From: Owenia fusiformis
Lineage: Eukaryota; Annelida; Polychaeta; Sabellida; Oweniidae
Assembly (NCBI GenBank): GCA_903813345.2
Contig: CAIIXF020000012.1
Location: 33,058,572 to 33,122,571 of the forward strand
DNA: 64,000 bases
Direction of reading: 5' to 3'
A program made the position numbers and the translations under genes. This document shows, in pieces, positions 38,701 through 47,461 of this stretch. Within the stretch, counting starts at the first letter, position 1. Each line of letters opens with the position of its first letter. A model generated the notes under the pieces. That model was not told where the DNA came from. It saw only the letters and a list, made by a program, of their open reading frames with translations, and searched no databases.

Positions 38701-41700
38701 ACATTAGTTTCAGACTACAAGAAAAAGTTTAATTTAAAGATACAAATATTAGTTTTGAGATATTGTCATTTAGCGGGATCAGATGTCCAGATATAACCCC
38801 TTTTTTGTTCGGCTTTTTCAGGAAAGCAACAAACTTGGCACATTTGTAGAAACATATGATTTGAGTGGAAAATGATTTCAGGGCAAGTGGTTGGGGGTGG
38901 TCTTCATGGATTTTTTTACCTCTGACCCCCACCCCTATCAGGTGGGGAGGGGTAAATTATAAAAAAATAAATAAAAATGGTTTTAAAGTATTTTTGTTTA
39001 AATGACTTCATTTGGTGATTGCTTTGAGCCTTGAAATGATGTAAAACTCATTTTAGAAGTGGTATTTAGTGAGGAAAATACATTTAAACCTAATTATCCA
39101 GGAAAAATTCATTATTTAAAGGGCCAAATATGGGACGTCGATTACTGTATTTCAAGAATGTGATGACTAATAGCCTTAAAAAAATTCACAGTAATAGAAG
39201 TATAAGTGTTTATTGCAGATAGAAAATATTGCTTTGGTAGCTGATGTATTCTCAGAGAAAAAAAATATCGAAATTTCAATTTTTTGGTGCATTTGGCTCA
39301 GGGGTAACCTTATCTTACCTCAATAATTTTTAAGATAGTCAATGTATGCATCTCATATGAGCTCAGAATGGTGCTTCTAGTCTTGTTTTGTCATATTATT
39401 GCTAATTAGATGTACAAAAAAGATTGGAATCAAAAAAAATTCAAATTTTCATTTTTCGATTCTGAATGGCCAGGGGTAACCATATTGTACCTTAATAATT
39501 TTCAAAATATGTAATATATCCATCTCAAATGAGCTCAAAATGGTGCATCTAGTCTTGTTTTGTCATAATATTGCTAATTAGAAGTAAAAAAAGATTGGAA
39601 TTTTTTTTTTAATCTAATTTTCATTTTCGCTTCTGAAGGGCCAGGGGTAACCATATTGTACCTTAATAATTTTTGAAATATGTAATATATCCATCTCAAA
39701 TGAGCTCAATATGGTGCATCTAGTCTTTTTTAATCATATTAACCCTAATAAGATGTAGAAAAATGATTGATAATTCTTAAAACTCTAAATGTTCATTTAA
39801 GCTTCAGATGGTCCAGGGGTAACCATATTTTAGCATAATAATTTTCAAGATACTTAATATATGCATCTCAAATGAGCTCAAAATGGTGCATATAGTCTTG
39901 TTTTATCATACCCCAAATAAGATGCAGAAAAACTATTGGACATTTCTTAAAAATCTGAATTTTCTATTTGACCATATTTTTAACATAATAATTACATATT
40001 ATTACATATGCATCTAAAATGAGCTCAAAGTGGTTCATATACCAGAAGTCTTGTTATCATATTTCTAATAATAATATAAAAACATAATTTGACATTTCTA
40101 AATATCTAATATCTAAAAATCTAAATTTTATATTTGAGCTTTTGACAGCCCAGGGGTAACCATACTTAGGATAATAATTTTCAATGTATGTTACATATAT
40201 GCATCTCAAATGAGCTTGAAATGGTGTATATAATCTTGTTTTGTCATATCATTTCTAAGGAGATGGAAAAAATGATCAGATTTTGATTTAGCTTTTGACT
40301 GGTTATAGGTGGCCTCATTTTACCATAATAATTTTCAAGATATGTCACATTTGCAATTTAAATAAGCTCAAAATTCATTTTGTCATATTCATATGTTCAT
40401 ATATTCATACTGAGATATAAAATGATAAATCAATGAAGTATGATATAAAGATATTAGGTTTAAGAACACTTGCATCACCTCAGGGTACACCTTCCATTCC
40501 TTCAAATCAGATGATTTAGAGTAGTAGTTAAATGCAGATGTGACATCGCATAGAATGATTGAATGAAAAATGGGGAGGACTAAACTTTGGTCATGGCCAA
40601 TTGATCTTGCAATATCATGCACAGATAGTTATTGAATGGATTTTCTTTTACCAATGCAATCCAAGATGTAGTGGGAACAAGAGGGAGCTGTCCTCCTTCC
40701 AGGCATCAACACTGAAACCCTCAAGAACTTGGCAAGATGATAGTGACCAAGTAATGCAATGTCTTAGGCGCCATCAAGGATATTTCTCCAAACGAGAGAC
40801 TGCTTCAATCATTGCCTAACAATTGATTTTGATGTAGTAAAACTGAAAATGTCAATTTGGATTGCATATGGTAAGGGGAAATCCTTCCAATATCTACATG
40901 CCCACAATATTACAAGACCACTTGGCCATGACCAAAGTTTAGCCCTCCCAATTTTTCATGCAATCAATGGATTTGATATGTCACCTTTGCATTCTACTAC
41001 TTCTCTAAATCATCTGATTTGAAGGAATGGAAGGTGTATACCCAGAGCCATTGCAGTTGTTTTTAAACTTTGAATCTTTTTTTAGAAACATTGCAGTTGT
41101 AGAGTCATTTGTTATTCTGATGCATTCTAACCCACAGTTTCTATCACCACATGAATATGGTTGGACTACTCCCACTGCTGATACTGAGGCCACAACATAT
41201 GAAAATGTAGGTCCTATGAGGCGGATATCTGTATAATAACAAAAGATGTTGCATCCGAGGCATGCAAAAAACTTGTTTGATGTTTAAGGAGTGTTGAGGG
41301 AACATATGCAAATGTTTGAAATCATATCTCATTTGCTCTGGGCTATGTAGCCGCAGGGGAGACTGTCTGAATCTATAAATCCTGACCTGTTTGATTATGT
41401 TTTATGGATTTGGATTATATTTTCAAATGATTATACATAGAATCTTAACAATGCTACTAACATTTTCAAATCTTAGAAAAGTGCTCGATAAAACTATAGT
41501 ACAGTATTGAGCTAGTGGTACTAAAAAGGAATACCGGTAAATGGATGTTGTGATTCTTTATATAAATAAATAAATGGATGTTGAGATTTTTATAATTTTT
41601 TCTTATTTCAGAAGGAATAAATGGCAAAACTTGACTATAATCAACATTTTGAGCTCGTTTGAGTAACAAGTGTGATATATCTTTATTTAAATTATTACGG

Positions 41701-43334
41701 TAAAATGGCATCAAAAGCTAAGGTCGTAAGAATTAGATTCTTTGTTTTGCTTCCCCTTGCTTGCATGATTTTGACTAAATCAGAAAAAACAAACACATCC
41801 AAATAGCAACCACAAGGGTCTGAAAGTAACATCTCATTTCATTCAATCAGAATCAGACGAAATGGCGGATAAATTGATGTGCGTCAAAATTGACAGTGTT
41901 ATTGATTACTTAGGCATACATTTTTTATTTTACCCTTGAATAATACCTATATTTAAATATATTGTATAAACGTATAGATCTGTGTTTGTATCACTGCAAA
42001 TTGGTATGTCATTCCTTTTAATGCCCATAAAATGTATACATTTCTCAGCAAACAAGTTTGTGTTTTTTTGAGTTTGTGTTTGTTTCCTTGAACCCTTGCA
42101 TGATTTGGATTTTGCCAGGACGCAAACCAGAGAATCTAATTCTTATGGCCTAATATGCAAATATCATTTTTTCAAGTTTCCAAACATTTTTTACATTCCC
42201 TAGAAATAATATATGACAGAAGAAGATTAAAAAACCCTTTAAAGCTCATTTGAGATGCATATGTCTTGTACTTTGAAAATTATTAAGGTAAAATATGGCT
42301 ACCCATAGGCAACAATAAGCTAAAATGAAAATTTAGATTTTTAAGAAATGTAAAATCATTTTTCTACATCTAATCAAGGGTAATCTGATAAAACAAAGCT
42401 ATATGCACCATTTTGAGCTAATTTGAGATGCATATATTACATATCTTGAAAATTATTAAGGTAAAATATGGTTACCCCTGGCCTTTTAGAAGCGAAAATG
42501 AAAATTTGGATTTTTGAAAAATTTCCAATAATTTTTTTACATCTTATTAGGAATAATATGACAAAACAATGCTCTATGCATCATTTTGACCTCATATGAG
42601 ATCCATACATTGCATATTTTAAAAATTATTAAGGTAAAATAAGGTTACCCCTGAGCTGCATGCACTAAAAAATTGAAATTTCGAGAATTTTTTTCTCAAA
42701 AAATACATGAGCCGACCCGTGGTATATTTTCTATCTGTGATAAACACTTAAACCTCTACTACTATGAATTTTTTCAGGACTATCAGACATCACATTCTTG
42801 AAATACAGTGCTGGATGTTCCGTATTTGGCCCTTTAAACAACGAATTATTCTTAGATAATTGGGTTAAAATGAGTTTTTTCTTGCTACAGACAACTTCTT
42901 AATTGGGTTTTACACAATTTCAAGGCTCAAAGCAATCACCAAATGAAGTCATTTAAAGAAAAATACTTTAAAACCATTTTTATTTAATTTTAATAATATA
43001 CCCCTCCCAGTCTGGTAGGGCTGGGGGGTCAGAGGCTAAAAAATCCATGAAGACCACCCCAAATCACTTGCCCTGAAATCATTTTTTACTCATATCATAT
43101 GATTCTACAACTGTGCCAAGTTTGTTGCTTTCCTGAAAAAGCCGAACAAAAAAAGGACATCTGACCCCGCTAATTCTACAATGTGGGTCAACAAAAGCAA
43201 CTGGTCCTTTATAAGCTTTAACATGTAAAAATCAACATGTAAGAAAAATTGACATATTTTTTCAAGATGTTTTATATTTAATTTTTTTTTATTTCCAGGG
43301 TGAAAGTTATCAAGTGAAGCTGGTAAAATCCTAG
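14780..43334 (+). CDS. FKBP6: FKBP6/shutdown-like FKBP-TPR co-chaperone (14 exons, 5' exon not found)
   Basis: Exons: A 14780-14873, B 27193-27303, C 27853-27996, D 31247-31333, E 32059-32187, F 33076-33146, G 33532-33591, H 35330-35389, I 35970-36041, J 36293-36418, K 37326-37435, L 37856-38032, M 38346-38472, N 43299-43334. All have AG/GT borders, phases match, and the 1404 nt read through to TAG (467 aa). Exon C carries SPFEKLGRKMEDI and GGVLKKVLTPGHGP, a hallmark of FKBP6/shutdown proteins. Residues about 95-195 are the FKBP fold: PFD and ILGW keep the F36, D37, I56 and W59 equivalents of FKBP12, but Y26 is F and Y82 is W, so isomerase activity is doubtful. Exons G-K (about 230-355) form three TPRs, the expected HSP90 contact. 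A tail of about 110 residues follows, longer than in human FKBP6. Known family role: piRNA loading and meiosis. Exon A starts in phase 0 after an in-frame stop, so at least one upstream exon is missing. Confidence 0.9.
15027..15175 (+). mobile_element. tRNA-derived SINE
   Basis: A tRNA-like head contains an A-box-like GGGTTAGAGCAACAG and a B box GGTTCAATTCC (15073-15083) at normal spacing, but the cloverleaf is incomplete. An unrelated body and an A-rich tail (CAAAGAAATAAAAAAAATT) follow. This pattern is a Pol III SINE, not a working tRNA gene. It lies in the FKBP6-like intron. Confidence 0.7.
15966..16217. mobile_element. Tc1/mariner-type MITE
   Basis: Ends CAGGATGTCACAAAAAGGT and TTTTTTGTGTCACCCTG are inverted repeats of the common CAGGGTGTC type, flanked on both sides by TA (15964-15965 and 16218-16219). 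The 252-bp body has a 55-base internal duplication (GTGCCATGACAAGAAACATG) and no transposase. A second end of this type, TACAGGTTGTCTCAATAATG, starts near 16239. Confidence 0.75.
16719..25039 (-). CDS. Secreted Cys-rich (EB/EGF-like) protein, probably GPI-anchored; nested gene
   Basis: Eight exons on the minus strand: 25031-25039, 22319-22417, 21674-21758, 21093-21296, 19307-19378, 17592-17780, 17133-17339, 16719-16786. They total 933 nt, giving 310 aa and a stop. Exon 1 encodes only MQK; with exon 2 it makes a signal peptide (MQKIIQLSCIVLLCSIGSCFA). Then come Cys-rich repeats of CxxGxCxC type: CNVQGACTTGTCEC, CTNGTCQC, CTNNTCVC, CVNSTCQC. A Gly/Ser-rich stretch (GGNDGGSGGSG) and a short hydrophobic end (ASMLVAALTALMSVVMV) follow, as in GPI-attachment signals. 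Introns from exon 3 onward are all phase 1, normal for extracellular modules. The exon 2 donor GTTCGT is weak. The whole gene lies inside intron A-B of the FKBP6-like gene, opposite strand. Exact family unknown. Confidence 0.8.
16885..17130. repeat. Intronic repeat TTAATGCCCTTACATTGAAC, about 4 copies
   Basis: Units of about 55-60 bases (TTAATGCCCTTACATTGAAC, ACCCTAACTATTAATGCCCT, GACATATATG) end at the donor of the 17133-17339 exon: the last GCCTTAACATAC is the minus-strand donor context GTATGTTAAGGC. Confidence 0.7.
17385..17512. repeat. 27-bp minisatellite, 5 copies
   Basis: TAATGAGATAAAGCATATCC TCTC units lie between two exons of the nested Cys-rich gene, about 45 bases from the acceptor of the 17133-17339 exon. 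No exon sequence is included. Confidence 0.8.
17985..19085. repeat. 80-bp intronic minisatellite, about 13 copies
   Basis: Units with TTTTGGTAAAAATGAGCATT, GATAACCAATTTGGTAAC and ATAACAATAAGCATAGTGAT recur every 80 bases in the intron between the 17592-17780 and 19307-19378 exons of the nested gene. The unit itself is built from shorter diverged motifs (TTTGGTAACAAT). Confidence 0.9.
20020..21075. repeat. 39-bp intronic minisatellite, about 27 copies
   Basis: Unit ACAGCTTAATGCATAATTTG TCACATAATGCTAATAGAA, period 39. The array ends about 18 bases from the donor of the 21093-21296 exon. It has no exon sequence. Confidence 0.9.
22531..22914. mobile_element. Fold-back MITE with long TIRs and TA target site
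   Basis: The ends CAGTAAAATTTTAGATGTTT and AAACATTTAAATTTTACTG are the tips of imperfect inverted repeats of more than 100 bases. TA lies on both sides (22529-22530 and 22915-22916), as for Tc1/mariner-derived elements. It sits in intron 1 of the nested gene. No open frame. Confidence 0.8.
23570..23815. repeat. 20-bp minisatellite AATAAGCATTTCCATTCAAT
   Basis: About 12 copies with small changes (AATAAGTGTTTCCATTTAAT, AATGAGC). Intronic to both the nested gene and the FKBP6-like gene. Confidence 0.85.
23816..25030. other. Intronic, no feature recognised
   Basis: AT-rich intron 1 sequence of the nested gene without clear repeats or exons. Confidence 0.4.
25682..25847. mobile_element. Small TIR element, copy 2
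   Basis: Same family as 14065-14238, with ends CAGGGGCTTCACTAG and CTAATGAACCCCTG and the internal palindrome AACAGGCGATTATG...AAAATCGCCTGTT. TAGGT immediately precedes and follows it, so the target duplication is 5 bp. Confidence 0.75.
25910..26576. repeat. Intronic stretch with a satellite-core fragment and a 170-bp duplication
   Basis: At 25925-26025 there is a reverse-orientation fragment of the core of the 3632-5681 element (GGTCAAATCTCAAATTTGAG). At 26140-26290 and 26320-26460 the sequence ATTAATGTTGGYGTGAAA and the following GACATGGGAATGGTGACA recur, a diverged tandem duplication. Confidence 0.55.
26577..27192 (+). repeat. Acceptor-side decaying copies of FKBP6 exon B (about 5)
   Basis: TTTCAG plus AGGTGGAGCGCTATACAAAG, the start of exon B, appears at 27062 (near perfect for about 45 bases), 26927, 26830, 26703 and weakly near 26577, spaced 97-135 bases. 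Similarity falls steadily with distance from the intact exon at 27193. Copies turn into intron-like TGGCTTAAAAAGCCCTTGAG before reaching a donor. Confidence 0.8.
27304..27520 (+). repeat. Donor-side decaying copies of FKBP6 exon B end
   Basis: The exon end plus donor GAATCAG|GTGAGGTATTGAC is echoed at about 27384 (GAGTTAG|ATGAGGTATGAAC) and 27502 (GAGTCAG|CTGAGGCATT). The intron part CATCCCATAATGCAAT is repeated with it. The donor GT is lost in both echoes. Confidence 0.65.
27598..27830 (+). mobile_element. Two short hairpin-headed element remnants
   Basis: 27600-27711 has the head CATCACCAAAAAGTG, TGGCGGTTGGTGTCTGTAAC and the tail TCATTTTGCATGTAAATGCC TTGT, a core-less version of the 3632-5681 element. 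27730-27820 has TGTCCCCACCACATAGTG and CCGTCCATCCATCCGTACAT, a head of a related type. Confidence 0.6.
28021..28260 (+). repeat. 27-bp minisatellite next to FKBP6 exon C donor
   Basis: About 8 units of GGGTTTAACTGTAAATAAGT TGAGTA. The unit variant AACTGTATTAGGTGAATAGC resembles the exon C end and donor TCTGTATTAG|GTAATGGC, so a donor-side origin is possible but weaker than in the other arrays. Confidence 0.65.
28345..31246 (+). repeat. 67-bp array made from the 5' part of FKBP6 exon D, about 43 extra copies
   Basis: Each unit is the acceptor ATAAATTATATTTCAG followed by the first 46 bases of exon D, coding VHFNGYLEYKDEPFDS, then ATGC leading back to the next acceptor. First exon-like start 28367, intact exon at 31247: 2880 bases, 43 periods. 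Only the last unit goes on past GATTC into CAGCCGACTACGG and a donor at 31334. 67 is not a multiple of 3, and reading from one unit into the next meets TGA. A 7-unit (469-base) higher-order period is visible from the GGGTACC/GAACCAT variants near 30318 and 30787. Confidence 0.95.
31674..32031. mobile_element. Two abutting MITEs in FKBP6 intron D-E
   Basis: 31674 to about 31852 has ends CAATGAAACCTGTATATCTG and CGGATGAGACTG and internal GTGAACACCTGCTAATGTGA repeats, resembling pogo/Tigger-type ends. 31852-32031 has ends GTCAGGCCCGTAGCCAGG and CCTGGATAGGGCCTGAC, an inverted pair, with G- and C-runs inside them. Neither has an open frame. Confidence 0.6.
32188..33075. other. FKBP6 intron E-F
   Basis: No repeat family resolved except a mariner-like end TACAAGGTGTCCCATAAGT near 32901. 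The open frames starting in exon E and running past the donor are read-through, not extra genes. Confidence 0.4.
34136..34285. repeat. GGTACC/GTACCAT-rich palindromic cluster
   Basis: Motifs ATGGTACCAT, ATGGTACCGT, CAGTACCATA and their complements occur about ten times in 150 bases. This makes many short hairpins possible. Function unknown. Confidence 0.6.
34380..35260. repeat. About 175-bp tandem repeat, four copies, ending in a shared tail
   Basis: Units contain GCCATTTTGGATTTTCCGTC, GAAATCTTGTCTGTAAAGTC and TTTCAAATTTTCAGGGATGA. The last runs into CACCCATTGGTGGGGACATT TTGT, like the end of hairpin-flanked elements elsewhere here, so this may be the satellite core of another element. It lies in FKBP6 intron G-H. 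Confidence 0.65.
35650..35820. mobile_element. Degraded MITE-like repeat with GTGTTCCACTT motifs
   Basis: GTGTTCCACTTGGGAGGTGT, TTCCACTTACAGAGG and GAGGTGTTCACCTGG resemble internal parts of the 31674 and 59844 elements. Ends are unclear. Confidence 0.4.
36364..36951 (+). repeat. 147-bp donor-side array of FKBP6 exon J, 4 near-identical copies
   Basis: The unit starts TAAAGCTCTAGAGATTGATA inside exon J, includes the last 55 coding bases (KALEIDKDSVKAYYLLGV), the donor GTGAGTATTACC and about 90 bases of intron. Starts at 36364, 36511, 36658 and 36805. The copies look identical by eye, so the event is recent or homogenised, or it is an assembly effect. Only the first copy is joined to the exon's acceptor. 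Confidence 0.95.
37490..37575 (+). repeat. Decayed donor-side copy of FKBP6 exon K
   Basis: GAATGTGTTTTCAAGGCATT TGCAGAACTAGGAAG|CTTTGTAGTCTGC copies the exon K end AATGTGTTTCCAAGGCACTC GCAGAACTGGAAAG|GTATGTCGTCTGC about 95 bases downstream. Its donor has become CTTTGT. Confidence 0.8.
38104..38215 (+). mobile_element. Hairpin head of a satellite-cored element
   Basis: TTTCACCACCAGAGGTGGTG ACATATTGTGATAGTCTC and GGTGTTTGGCGTCTGTAAC match the head at 3632. No tail or core is seen. Confidence 0.6.
38525..38612 (+). repeat. Decayed donor-side copy of FKBP6 exon M
   Basis: TACATCATAGATATAGCAAA, GTAACCTGGGATAGAGTGGA and GCATGTATTTCCCATAATGC mirror exon M TACATCATAGATCTAGCAGA, GGAACTTGGGATTGAATGGA and its donor region GTATGTATTTCCCATCATTC, about 113 bases downstream. 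The donor GT has become GC. Confidence 0.8.
38770..43173. repeat. 4.4-kb imperfect palindrome in the last FKBP6 intron
   Basis: The left tip TTAGCGGGATCAGATGTCC and right tip GGACATCTGACCCCGCTAA are complementary. Matching pairs continue inward: GGCTTTTTCAGGAAAGCAAC (38810) with GTTGCTTTCCTGAAAAAGCC (43123), GGTGATTGCTTTGAGCCTTG (39015) with CAAGGCTCAAAGCAATCACC, down to an inner pair TTTGGTCATGGCCAA (40589) and TTGGCCATGACCAAA (40926). The arms contain about 172-bp subrepeats with CAGGGGTAACCATATTGTAC. The right arm holds roughly 1 kb (about 41060-42130) without a visible partner. It looks like a fold-back transposon; no transposase is recognised. A TIR-type target duplication was not found. 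Confidence 0.8.
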
Positions 43335-43795
43335 TCAATAATCTAGTCACTACAGGTGGCTTTAAAGATTAACTCTGGTCAGCATTGGTGCCTATAGATA
43401 TTAGTACGTACAGGTGGCTTTAACCTGGGCTGTTTTCAACAATGGAGCATTAAACTTTGACCTTTATCAAAGGTTATTTTAACCCTAGAATGCATTCTAA
43501 ATCAGCTGATACATTTGAACTTTACTGAACTCTGGAAATCAGTGACCTGCAAGCTGTACGAGCTTAATTAAAGTTGGACTGAAGCCTACAAAGATTAACT
43601 TCTACTTTAGACAAGTCTAAAAAAATAGTTTAGACAAGTCAACATTCATATGTACGTCTGAACTTAGTCACAGACTTTAATTGGAGTGACAATGTTTCTT
43701 TAATATTCGAGTTGGATTGAGATTTACAATTGTCCTTATTTTAACCTGACTTGGTTCCGTTAATATAAAGTTGATGATGGATGCTAATCCACCTG

Positions 43796-44658
43796 AGGGG
43801 TCATTCATCAAGCTATCGCAATCACTGCGACGTCGCAGACACTGCGACCACCGTGCGACGTCGCAGTGACTGCGACTGCGACCTATTCATTAACAAATCG
43901 CAGTCTGCGATGTCCCTGCGACCAGTCGCATTGATTACCACGTGTACGTGCTTGTACACGTGTTTGTTATCCTTTCGAGATCCTCTTGTATCATTTCGTA
44001 AAGTTTTATAATGGTTAACCTAGGCATGCGATATCGCAAAATAAGGTCCACATCATCGTATATTTGAAGAGGATCTGTACGATCTCTAAATACGCATTCT
44101 CTAGGTAAAGTGTTGCGGTGGAAATCAACCATCAGTTGCGTCATTTTGAACGAATAAACGCTGCTAATAGAGTATTAAACACGTCATGCAAGATTGACAA
44201 TGTGATATTGATGGATACTGAGTGGGTACAGTCACGTGGGTTCAAACCACGTGTAACGCACAATCACTGCGACCGGTCGCACGGTGAAATACTTAAAAAT
44301 ACAAGCCAAAAACTAGCTGTTTTTGATAGCATCACAAACATGTTAAACATAATGCATATGTTGTGCAATTTTAATATATCATGGATCGAATATCGAACTG
44401 TACGTCCTAGAATTTCCGTATAATTTCATAAAGAAATTCAATTAATTTAAGACATTTTTCTTGAACTTAAATCACTGCGACTGGGTACCACCGGTCGCTT
44501 AAATTTGGGCCATTTTAGGGGTATTTCACTGCGACGCCGCAGAAAATTCTACCGATCGCAGTCGCACGATATTGATGAATAGGACGTAATCGCTTAAAAG
44601 GGCCCTTGCGACATCGCAGGCTTGCGATGTGCTTGCGATAGCTTGATGAATGACCCCT
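43796..44658. mobile_element. PIF/Harbinger-type transposon remnant, internally deleted
   Basis: Terminal inverted repeats AGGGGTCATTCATCAAGCTA and TAGCTTGATGAATGACCCCT, flanked by CTG at 43793-43795 and 44659-44661, a 3-bp target duplication as in PIF/Harbinger. Subterminal ACTGCGAC/GTCGCAGT motifs occur many times near both ends, likely transposase binding sites. A fragment of transposase is inside. The Myb-like protein and the catalytic core are missing. Confidence 0.85.
43935..44144 (-). pseudogene. HARBI1-like transposase N-terminal fragment
   Basis: 69 aa with VFRDRTDPLQIYDDVDLILR followed by YRMPRLTIIKLYEMI, the conserved start of Harbinger transposases (FRDR.DPL..YDD.EL..RYR). The frame ends soon after, before the DDE catalytic region. 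It cannot make an active nuclease. Confidence 0.75.
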
Positions 44659-44734
44659 CTGGCCGCTCACCACCATGCAGATGATATATAGACTTTGTAG
44701 ATTAGATCTGTAGATTAGACTGCACCAAGGTGTA

Positions 44735-44940
44735 AATATGTACAGTTTTATACAGTATCTCACTATCCCAACGAACGAAATTCGGTAGGGATATAGTGAA
44801 GTCCTCCGTCCGTCAGTCTGTCTGCACGTCCATCCAGAAGATAACTCAAATACTAGAGGACAGATTTTCTTCATATTTGGTGGAAAGATGTAAATTGGTA
44901 CTACGCAATAATTCCCTGATCTATTCAAAGTATGGCTAGG
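44735..44940. mobile_element. Hairpin plus CCGTCCGTC element head
   Basis: The hairpin CACTATCCCAACGAACGAAA TTCGGTAGGGATATAGTG is followed by CCTCCGTCCGTCAGTCTGTC and GGACAGATTTTCTTCATATT. The design is the same as in the other hairpin-headed elements here but the sequence differs, so it is a separate family. Confidence 0.55.
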
Positions 44941-44949
44941 AAGGAAGGA

Positions 44950-46280
44950 AATTTAGAGTAGATCACAATTATTGTATTGTTTTTCTCATTCATGCTTCAG
45001 GAGTTGCCGTTTTCTAGTTATGAATAAGTTTTACATAAAAATTGGCTAAAAATAAAATTAAATAAGCTACTTAATGACTGGGTCATACATTTGTTTGGAA
45101 ACTATGATAACGTAAATTAACTTAATTAAGCACTAACTTCAAGTAAGTGCTCGCCCAATTCTGTACCAGGAGGTCATTAACAGAAATTTTGTAATTTAGG
45201 AAATCCATTGTTTTCTAATTATGGCATCATTATATCCATCATCTGATGGTTGATTAATGAATTAGTAACTTTACGAAGTTTCAGTTAATGACCCCCAGAT
45301 TACGAATTTAAATATAAACCTTGGATAAAGTTCTGTAATATTCTTAGCCAATTAGAGAGTCCGTTGTAGTAAACAACAATAGAATTATGAATTTATTATT
45401 TAGAATGCTATTGAAAATGTACTTCAGGCTAGCATTGTTATCATAGCAGTTGTGTTTTGATAAAAGCCATCATTGTTCTCAAAACAGCAAGTTCAACTAA
45501 CCAAAAGTCAAGTTACGATCGTAGCATTATTTTTCGCCAATCAAATAAGAGACGCTGATATTTTAAGAATCAAAGAGAAAATATATGTTACACATTGTGT
45601 GAAAATTTCGTGAGAAAAATCAAAATCTTTGAAATGAGAGCATTTTTCCACGAACTTATTGAACGACCTGGTACATTTCTGGAATTGCATCCACGTTTTA
45701 TCCTTGATTCTGCTTAATAAGGATATCTTCCCCTCTTACTCTCCATCATTTAGTGTTTAGTTATGACCCTCATGTCATGATAACATCAGTATACAGCCCC
45801 TCACATTGGATATGCTCAATTTGTTATGGAAAAATACATGTAAGGATAGCTATGGCAGAATGGTGTTGTGAAACTTCTGTCTTTGCAAACAATTATCAGT
45901 ACAATGGTCAAATATATAGTGGAATTAAGATACGCAAAATATAGAAAATGTGAATCAAGTGAAATACTGTCTCTTGGTGAACATCTCAAAATGAAATTTT
46001 TTTTGTTAAACTTTTTTATTACCTGGTACCTCATTTTCGGACCCTTATGTTTTTTATTTGAAATTGTTTCATACTAAGCTATAGCCTTTTTGGGGTCAAA
46101 GGTATATCTAGTTCTGTATACTGTTTTATTGTAATATTAATAAATAACTTTTGTACTGAGTAAACGTTGACGTGTTTGTTAGATGAGCTTTGAAGTAATG
46201 TGCAACTGAGAAGGTCTTGTTGTGCAAATCAAGCAGTCAAATAAATGTGTGATAGAGTAGTTGTTTAATTAAGAAATATA
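44950..46280. other. Intergenic stretch, no gene recognised
   Basis: AT-rich, with short open frames lacking domains. No repeat family resolved. Confidence 0.4.
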
Positions 46281-46286
46281 GACCGA

Positions 46287-46366
46287 AAAGGGCTAGGCAC
46301 AAACGTTTTCTGTACCCTGAACGACCAAAGGGAGTGAGGGGTTCGAAAGCTTTTGTGCCTAGCCCT
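46287..46366. repeat. Hairpin GGGCTAGGCACAAACG
   Basis: AGGGCTAGGCACAAACGTTT pairs with AAGCTTTTGTGCCTAGCCCT across about 40 bases. Probably a tiny MITE. Confidence 0.65.
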
Positions 46367-46692
46367 GAGGGGTGTATTCAACGATATTACCCCTGCTCTG
46401 AGATCTATATTACGATTCGACAAGAAAACTCACCAGAATGTTTCGAATATTCATCGTGGTCCGCCATTACTACGACCCACCATTATGACGTCATACATTA
46501 CACATATTACCAGGGGTATTGATAGCGAATATATGCCGGGTGAAATGTTGACTTTGTTTACAGTTTATAGAAGGCGTGAATACAGTCATGTTCGAATCAA
46601 GCAGTCTTAATCAATGTACAGAACCAGAAACATAGGCCACATACAGTAGTGTCCATAACATCTCTGATTAATTTTATTGTCGTGCAATACAA

Positions 46693-46729
46693 AGTCTGTA
46701 TTTGTGTAAAGTTTACACAAATACAGACT
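46693..46729. repeat. Perfect 18-bp-arm palindrome
   Basis: AGTCTGTATTTGTGTAAA, one G, then TTTACACAAATACAGACT. Nearby ACTTTATGGACAC repeats suggest it belongs to a small repeat; a related AAAGTCTGTAAAGTGTAAAG lies at about 31496. Confidence 0.85.
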
Positions 46730-47461
46730 AAAGAGACTTCAGGACACTTTATGGACACTTCCGGAGACTTTATGGACACCCTTTAAAAAATCATAGCTTG
46801 ACTATACAGCAATTTTCAAGTTGACCAAATTTTTATTAATTTTTTGTTTTGTTTTTTTCACCTCTCATTATCCTATGATTAAATCTAACTACTGGATGTT
46901 AAATATATTATATAATCAACTTTGAATGGCCTTATTGGCAGAAAATGAAGCTTTCGTCATTGAAGAAACCAGCTCAATTTATTGTACATTGTAAAACTAT
47001 TATTTTATTGTTTCTATAAATATATACATAATTATTTACATTTATTTCTGAGACATACTACTTCCAATTCCAATAGCAATAGATTGGGAGATAAGTCTAC
47101 TCAATCCAATCCTCATCTCCATAGCAACATTTATCTTTGGAGTCGTCCACAGAGTGGGTCTCAAGAATGTAAAGCTCTATTTAGACAAATATGTCATTTT
47201 TCAATTTTTACTTATATAGGGTATTCTCGATTCCAAAGAGTAAGTTCTAGACCAGAGTTAAATTACATGCAATCTCTACCACAGAGCAAAGACGGTTATT
47301 TTTCTTATTTATATTTTATGCTTAACTTGGATATGTAGCATTTATGCTCCAAGCAGCAAGTTTTGAAGAAGCTGACAGTCCTTTTTCATGTTCTTTGTAT
47401 CTGCACATATATACTTAATAGGCAGTTTGTTATAGATTCTGATTACTCAACACATAATTGT

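Noticed and set aside
44118-44928. Plus and minus open frames of 101 and 137 codons
   Set aside because: They run through the Harbinger remnant ends and a hairpin-type repeat and show no conserved domain.
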